Of a stretch of 64,000 nt of DNA, positions 59,962 to 64,000 are shown piece after piece (the first letter of the stretch is position 1; every line of letters starts with the position of its first letter). Source of the DNA: Streptomyces endocoffeicus (lineage in GTDB: Bacteria; Actinomycetota; Actinomycetes; Streptomycetales; Streptomycetaceae); assembly GCF_016741935.1 (NCBI RefSeq), contig NZ_JAERRG010000018.1:62001-126000 (forward strand). The letters are read 5' to 3'. The notes below the pieces were generated by a model, which worked only from the letters and a program-made list of their open reading frames with translations, was not told the origin of the DNA and did not search any database. A program made the position numbers and the translations under genes.

Positions 59962-60729
59962 TCACGCGTTGGGGTCGAAGGGGATGTCGGACGGCTTGGC
60001 CTTCGCGAGGTGGGAGTTGAGCGTGCTGTCCTTCAGGCCGAGGGTGGCGCTGCCGAAGTCGGCCTGGCTCAGCTTGTCGCGCAGCCCGGCGGGGTAGCCG
60101 TTCCAGCCGACCAGCGCGGGGTACTGCCAGGCGTGGTAGTGGTTCTCCGGCGGCTCGTCGTTGGAGTTCGCCGGGCGGAAGCAGTGGGTGCTCAGGCCGT
60201 CCTTGTGGTACACGACCTTGGGGTGGGTGCCGTCCCAGCGGATCTGGTCCCGGTTGTAGATGTTGAAGTTGCCGTGGGCCGAGGTGGCGACGTACTTGGC
60301 CTCGTTGTTCTGCACCCACACCACGACGTGTTCCCAGTCGTGGCGGTGGCCGCCGAGACCGCTCCCGGCCACGGCCTGGTCCTTCTCGAAGTACAGGCCG
60401 TAGATGATCGCGCACCAGCCGTTGTTGCACTTGGAGCGGGAGTAACTGTTGGTGTTGTCCAGGTCCGAGGAGTCGTGGCACTGGCCGTTGAGGGCGCCAC
60501 TCGGGTTGAGCCCGCCCGCGATCGTCCCGTCGGGGCTGATGGCGGGCGTGGGGTAACAGCCGTCGGTGTCGTAGTCGAAGGCCGGCTGGAACGTCTGCTC
60601 CGTGCCGTCCGCGTTGGCGGGCAGGGCCTTGGGCGGGTCCGCGAGCGCACTGCCCGGGAAGGCCACGACCAGCACGATGGCACTGCCGAGGATGGCGGAC
60701 ACTCTGCCGATCCGCGAACTCTTCTTCAC
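59962..60729 (-). CDS. NPP1/NLP family (necrosis- and ethylene-inducing-like) secreted protein
   Basis: 255 aa from GTG 60729 (AGGAGGA upstream). Signal peptide residues 1-30 (cleavage at ALA-D). The NLP heptapeptide GHRHDWE is at 127-133, with three of the family's Asp/His metal residues and four or more Cys (58, 84, 101, 106). In plant-associated fungi, oomycetes and some bacteria these proteins bind plant sphingolipids and permeabilise membranes; in Streptomyces their role is unknown. Single gene, facing the terminator. Confidence 0.93.
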   Translation of the reverse strand: MKKSSRIGRVSAILGSAIVLVVAFPGSALADPPKALPANADGTEQTFQPAFDYDTDGCYPTPAISPDGTIAGGLNPSGALNGQCHDSSDLDNTNSYSRSKCNNGWCAIIYGLYFEKDQAVAGSGLGGHRHDWEHVVVWVQNNEAKYVATSAHGNFNIYNRDQIRWDGTHPKVVYHKDGLSTHCFRPANSNDEPPENHYHAWQYPALVGWNGYPAGLRDKLSQADFGSATLGLKDSTLNSHLAKAKPSDIPFDPNA

Positions 60730-60985
60730 TGGGTCCTCCTGAACGACCGCGGCGTGGCGGCACACCGGGAAGGTGGGGGGTTGGCATGCTCAGGTCAGCA
60801 TGATCGCATTCCTTGAGCGGCGGCGGGAGATGTCGCCGTGATGAAGAGTCAGCCAACAGCTATAGCAGGTGTGGTGGGGCGGGATGAAGGAGGGCGCGAG
60901 CACCGGGCGGGGAAGGTGAGCGCCGCCCGGCGACCTCGGTTTCCGCCGCGTCCGCGGCGCCCGAGCCCTCTTTTATTCCGGGGTG

Positions 60986-61014
60986 TTGACGAAATAGATT
61001 GGCGTGCGCATGCT
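60986..61014 (+). promoter_or_regulatory. Probable sigma-70-type promoter of the ROK gene (leaderless transcript)
   Basis: TTGACG at 60986-60991, 17-bp spacer, CATGCT at 61009-61014. Transcription would start about 7 bp later, at or next to ATG 61022, so the mRNA probably lacks a leader; no Shine-Dalgarno is visible, which fits. Confidence 0.55.
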
Positions 61015-61021
61015 GGTCGGC

Positions 61022-62212
61022 ATGCACCCCCATCAGGACGGCCCCCTGGCCCGGCTACGGCGGGGACACGAAGACTTGGTACTCGACCTGTTGCGCAAAC
61101 ACGGCCCGCTCAGCCGGGCCGAACTGGGTCAGCACAGTGGGCTCTCCCGGACCACCTTGAGCGATATCGTCACCGAGCTGATCGAGAGCGGCGCCGTGGT
61201 CGCCACGGCGCCCGGAACGGCCCCGCGCAGGCGGGGGCGGCCGGTGGAGGCGCTGACGCTCAACCCCAGCGCGGGCCAGGCCATCGGTATCGACTTCGCC
61301 CGCCGGGCGGTGCATGTCTCCGCGGTCAACGTCGCCCACGAGGTGATCGGTTCGGCCGGCGAACCGCATGACCCGGGGCTGCCCTGGGAGGAGCGGATCG
61401 CCCTGGCCGAACGGCTGGTCGGCACGCTCGCCGACGGGGCCCTGCGGCTGGGCGCGCTGAACGCCATCGGTGTGGGTGTCGTCGGCCCGGTTGAGGACCC
61501 CGACGCGGGGCCCGACACGGGGCCCGCGCAACCCTGGCCCTCCGCCGAGCTGCCCGCCCTGCTGCGCAAGCGCTTCGAGGCCCCGGTGCTGGTGGACAAC
61601 AACACCCGGCTCGCCGCGCTCGCCGAGGCCACCTGGGGCGCCGCGGCCGGCGGTCAGGACGTGCTGTATCTGCGGCTGTCGCACGGTGTGGGCGGCGGGC
61701 TGGTGGTGGCCGGCGCCCTGCACCGCGGGGCGTACGGCCTGTCCGGCGAGTTCGGGCACATCGCGGTCGAGTCGGGCGACGGACGATGTTCGTGCGGCGC
61801 CACCGGCTGCCTGGAAACGGTGGCCTCGGTGGGCGCCGTGCTCGCCGCCTACCGCCGCGCGGGCGGCCACGCGGACGGCCTGGCCGCGCTCCTCGGGGCG
61901 CTGGAGGCCGGCGATCCGGTGGCGCTGCGCACGCTGGAGGCGGCCGGCACCCATATCGGCACCGTGCTGGCGGCGGTGTGCAACGCGATCGGCCCCGGGG
62001 TCATCGTGCTCGGAGGCGAACTCGCCGCGGCCGGCCCACCGCTCTTCGAGCCGGTCGAACGGGCGCTGCGCGCACACATCATGCCGATCTCACGGGACCG
62101 TGTGGACCTGAGGCCGGCGGCGCTCGGCGAGGCCGGCGGCGCCCTGGGCGGTATCGCCCTTGTCCTGCGTGAATCCCCCCTGCTCAGCCATTACCCGGCC
62201 CGTCCGGGCTGA
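61022..62212 (+). CDS. ROK family transcriptional regulator
   Basis: 396 aa from ATG 61022, chosen because the promoter spacing implies a leaderless start there; ATG 61010 and GTG 61004 are in frame. N-terminal helix-turn-helix (GPLSRAELGQHSGLSRTTLSDIV region, residues 25-50), then the ROK kinase-like fold with VDNNTRLAALAEATW, EFGHIAV and the zinc motif CSCGATGCLE. ROK repressors normally sense sugars. It lies 53 bp before an SsuABC/TauABC-type importer and probably controls it, an unusual pairing. Confidence 0.9.
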   Translation: MHPHQDGPLARLRRGHEDLVLDLLRKHGPLSRAELGQHSGLSRTTLSDIVTELIESGAVVATAPGTAPRRRGRPVEALTLNPSAGQAIGIDFARRAVHVSAVNVAHEVIGSAGEPHDPGLPWEERIALAERLVGTLADGALRLGALNAIGVGVVGPVEDPDAGPDTGPAQPWPSAELPALLRKRFEAPVLVDNNTRLAALAEATWGAAAGGQDVLYLRLSHGVGGGLVVAGALHRGAYGLSGEFGHIAVESGDGRCSCGATGCLETVASVGAVLAAYRRAGGHADGLAALLGALEAGDPVALRTLEAAGTHIGTVLAAVCNAIGPGVIVLGGELAAAGPPLFEPVERALRAHIMPISRDRVDLRPAALGEAGGALGGIALVLRESPLLSHYPARPG

Positions 62213-62214
62213 TC

Positions 62215-62232
62215 CGGCCCGGTCCCGGGCCG
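62215..62232. terminator. Short hairpin between ROK gene and importer
   Basis: CGGCCCGG (62215-62222) and CCGGGCCG (62225-62232), 8 bp each with a 2-nt spacer, 2 bp after the ROK stop and just before the leader-peptide ribosome site. Could terminate ROK transcription or restrict readthrough. Confidence 0.55.
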
Positions 62233-62245
62233 AAGAGGAGGACCC

Positions 62246-62269
62246 ATGTACCCCGCGAGGCGTCCATGA
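62246..62269 (+). CDS. Seven-codon leader peptide overlapping the permease start
   Basis: ATG 62246 with GAGGAGG upstream encodes M-Y-P-A-R-R-P and stops at TGA 62267-62269, which overlaps the permease ATG (ATGA). The best Shine-Dalgarno in the region belongs to this short frame, so ribosomes probably reach the permease by reinitiation. It has no Cys, unlike the cysteine-attenuator peptides known for sulfur genes. Confidence 0.5.
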   Translation: MYPARRP

Positions 62270-63075
62270 CGGTGGTCACCGCGCCCGAGAAGACCCCCAC
62301 GACACCGCAAGCGCCACGCGGCGCACGACGCACCGTCCACCCCCTCGTGTTCAATCTGATCGCCCTCGTCCTGGCCATCGCCCTCTGGGCGCTGACCGCC
62401 GCGGCGGGGCTCGCGGACATTCCCGGACCGCTCTCCGTGAGCTCCCGAGCGCGGGAACTGCTCTCCGACGGAACCCTCACCGAGGACGCGCTGGCCAGCC
62501 TCCAGCGGGTGCTCCTGGGGTTCGCGCTGGGCACCCTGGTCGCCGTGCCCGTGGGATTTCTGATGGGCTGGTATCCGGTGGCCCGGGGCCTGCTGGAGCC
62601 GTACGTCCAGTTCTTCCGCACGATCCCGCCACTCGCGCTGATCCCGCTGGTGATCGTGTTGATGGGCATCGGCGAGACACCGAAGATCTTCGTCATCTTC
62701 CTGGCGGCGTTCATGTCCTGTGTGGTGGCCGCCTTCCAGGGGGTGACCGGAGTGGACCGGACGCTGATCGACGCGGCGCGGGTGCTCGGCGCCTCGGACC
62801 GGACCGTCTTCCTCAAGGTGGTCATCCCGGCGTCCACGCCGTTCATCCTGGTGGGCATGCGCATCGGGCTCGGCGCGGCCTGGGCGACCGTGGTGGCGGC
62901 CGAGATGATCGGCGCCCAGAAGGGTCTCGGTTTCGAGATGGTCCACGCCCAGACCTACTACGACGTTCCCACGATCTTCGTGGGTCTGATCAGCATCGGT
63001 GTCATCGGCCTGGTCATGGACCGGCTGTTGCTGCTGGCCGAACACCGTCTCACCGCGTGGCAGGAGCGTCGATGA
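62266..63075 (+). CDS. ABC importer permease, SsuC/TauC (nitrate/sulfonate/taurine) type
   Basis: 269 aa from ATG 62266. Six membrane segments; BPD_transp_1 fold with the EAA-like loop in LIDAARVLGASDRTVFLKVVIP (about 164-185). Nearest families are SsuC, TauC and ThiX-like permeases. Its stop overlaps the ATPase start (ATGA at 63072-63075). With the ATPase and the lipoprotein it makes a complete importer for an organosulfonate, nitrate or similar anion, or a pyrimidine precursor; the substrate cannot be fixed. Confidence 0.93.
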   Translation: MTVVTAPEKTPTTPQAPRGARRTVHPLVFNLIALVLAIALWALTAAAGLADIPGPLSVSSRARELLSDGTLTEDALASLQRVLLGFALGTLVAVPVGFLMGWYPVARGLLEPYVQFFRTIPPLALIPLVIVLMGIGETPKIFVIFLAAFMSCVVAAFQGVTGVDRTLIDAARVLGASDRTVFLKVVIPASTPFILVGMRIGLGAAWATVVAAEMIGAQKGLGFEMVHAQTYYDVPTIFVGLISIGVIGLVMDRLLLLAEHRLTAWQERR

Positions 63076-63851
63076 GCCCCAAGATCTCTTTTCGGGACGT
63101 GGTCAAGACGTACCCGATGAAGGGCACCACCTTCACCGCCCTCGGTCAGGTCTCCCTGGACATCGGGGACCGGGAGTTCGTCGCGGTCGTCGGCCCGTCC
63201 GGCTGCGGCAAGTCCACCCTGCTGTCCATGGTGGCCGGGCTGGTGGAGCCCACCTCCGGCACGGTCACGGTGGACGGCACGCCGGTCGCCGGGCCGGGGC
63301 CGGACCGCGGGGTGATCTTCCAGCAGTACGCGCTGTTCCCGTGGCTGACGGTGCGCGGCAATGTCGAGTTCGGGCTGAAGCTGGCACACGTCCCCGCCGC
63401 GGAGCGCCGGCGGCGCGCCGATCACGCCATCGAGCTGGTCGGGCTCGCCGACTTCGCCGACGCCCTGCCCAAGACCCTCTCCGGGGGGATGAAACAGCGC
63501 TGCGCCATCGCCCGGGCCTACGCCGTGGACCCCGAAGTCCTGCTGATGGACGAGCCGTTCGGGGCGCTGGACGCGCTGACCCGGGTGCAGTTGCAGGACC
63601 AGTTGCTGGACACCTGGACTCAGGAGCGGCGCACCGTCCTGTTCATCACCCATGACGTCGACGAGGCGGTGTATCTGGCCGGCCGGGTGGTCGTGATGGC
63701 CGCGAGGCCCGGCCGGATCCACCGGGTCATCGATGTGGACCTCCCCTACCCGCGGACCGAGGAGATGCGGCTCTCCGCGGAGTTCGCGCGCATCCGCAAC
63801 GACGTCTGGACCGACGTCTACCACCAGTCACCGGCCGGCTCCGCCGCCTGA
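63072..63851 (+). CDS. ABC importer ATP-binding protein, SsuB/TauB type
   Basis: 259 aa, start coupled to the permease stop by ATGA. Walker A GPSGCGKST (about 42-50), Q loop FQQYALFPW, signature LSGGMKQR, Walker B VLLMDEPFGALD and switch His in FITHDVDEAV. The C-terminal end PRTEEMRLSAEFARIRNDVW is typical of the nitrate/sulfonate/taurine group. Energises the permease from the cytoplasmic side. Confidence 0.95.
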   Translation: MSPKISFRDVVKTYPMKGTTFTALGQVSLDIGDREFVAVVGPSGCGKSTLLSMVAGLVEPTSGTVTVDGTPVAGPGPDRGVIFQQYALFPWLTVRGNVEFGLKLAHVPAAERRRRADHAIELVGLADFADALPKTLSGGMKQRCAIARAYAVDPEVLLMDEPFGALDALTRVQLQDQLLDTWTQERRTVLFITHDVDEAVYLAGRVVVMAARPGRIHRVIDVDLPYPRTEEMRLSAEFARIRNDVWTDVYHQSPAGSAA

Positions 63852-63895
63852 CCTCACTCACCGACCGCACTTCTTCCCGAAAGGACTCACCCGAG

Positions 63896-64000
63896 ATGAG
63901 GATGAGCCGACGCGACTTCATGATCTCACTCTCCGCAACCGGGGCGGCACTGTCGGTGGCGGCGTGTTCGTCCTCCGGCGGCGGCGGCTCCGCGGTCAGG
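63896..64000 (+). CDS. ABC importer substrate-binding lipoprotein, 3' end outside window
   Basis: Only the first 35 residues are in the window: MRMSRRDFMISLSATGAALS then VAACSSSGGGGS. A twin-Arg motif (SRRDFM) and a lipobox with Cys (LSVAAC) show a Tat-exported lipoprotein, and the position after the ATPase marks it as the solute receptor of the importer. AAGGA lies 10 bases upstream. Confidence 0.9.
   Translation, partial: MRMSRRDFMISLSATGAALSVAACSSSGGGGSAVR

Overview
The window is high-GC actinobacterial DNA (third codon positions almost all G/C, frequent GTG starts, polypurine ribosome sites). The gene mix points strongly to a Streptomyces accessory or chromosome-arm region: SARP regulators, P450s, Tat-exported enzymes, many one-component regulators and a type II lanthipeptide locus. 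No rRNA, tRNA, CRISPR array or complete insertion sequence is visible.

Left part (1-24 kb). A minus-strand set (MFS carrier, HAD hydrolase, FAD oxidoreductase) lies divergent to a D-2-hydroxyacid dehydrogenase. A CocE-type hydrolase and a TetR regulator diverge over a 29-bp palindrome. An Rrf2 regulator and a DszC-like flavoprotein lie next to a near-perfect A/T-rich inverted repeat. Next come a GAF-PAS-PP2C-HATPase phosphatase, SDR enzymes with an IlvD/Edd dehydratase, an HSL-type esterase, and a YraQ-type permease with its TIGR03943 partner. A Gfo/Idh/MocA dehydrogenase and a LacI repressor share two matching operators, followed by a secreted GH51 arabinofuranosidase.

Middle (24-36 kb). 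A NarL-type two-component system is followed by a P450-TetR-P450-SDR group behind a palindromic operator. A GPP34 protein, a HATPase-LuxR regulator and a quinone-reductase-like enzyme come next. Two secreted glycanases (GH64 then GH76, one transcript) attack fungal/yeast walls and lie below a DasR-type (dre) site.

Lanthipeptide locus (36.4-46.7 kb). A 71-aa precursor (LanA) with five Cys and six Thr in its core, a class II synthetase (LanM) and a short SARP joined to lanM by an ATGA overlap are read leftward. An AfsR-like SARP lies beyond them. A C39-peptidase ABC exporter (LanT) is read rightward. The lanA-lanT divergent region carries two sets of heptamer direct repeats with 11-bp period, the geometry bound by SARP (or PhoP) proteins, and a 15-bp hairpin separates lanA from lanM. 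A 56-aa two-repeat peptide gene follows lanT.

Right part (47-64 kb). A GntR-controlled remnant of a gallate/protocatechuate meta-cleavage pathway keeps its tautomerase and aldolase, but its ring-cleavage dioxygenase is fused by deletions to the tail of an aromatic-acid MFS carrier. Then come a PL8 polysaccharide lyase, an APC permease, an atypical NodB protein, a DoxX protein, an alpha/beta hydrolase, an NLP (NPP1) protein, and a ROK regulator ahead of an SsuABC/TauABC-type importer that runs off the right edge.
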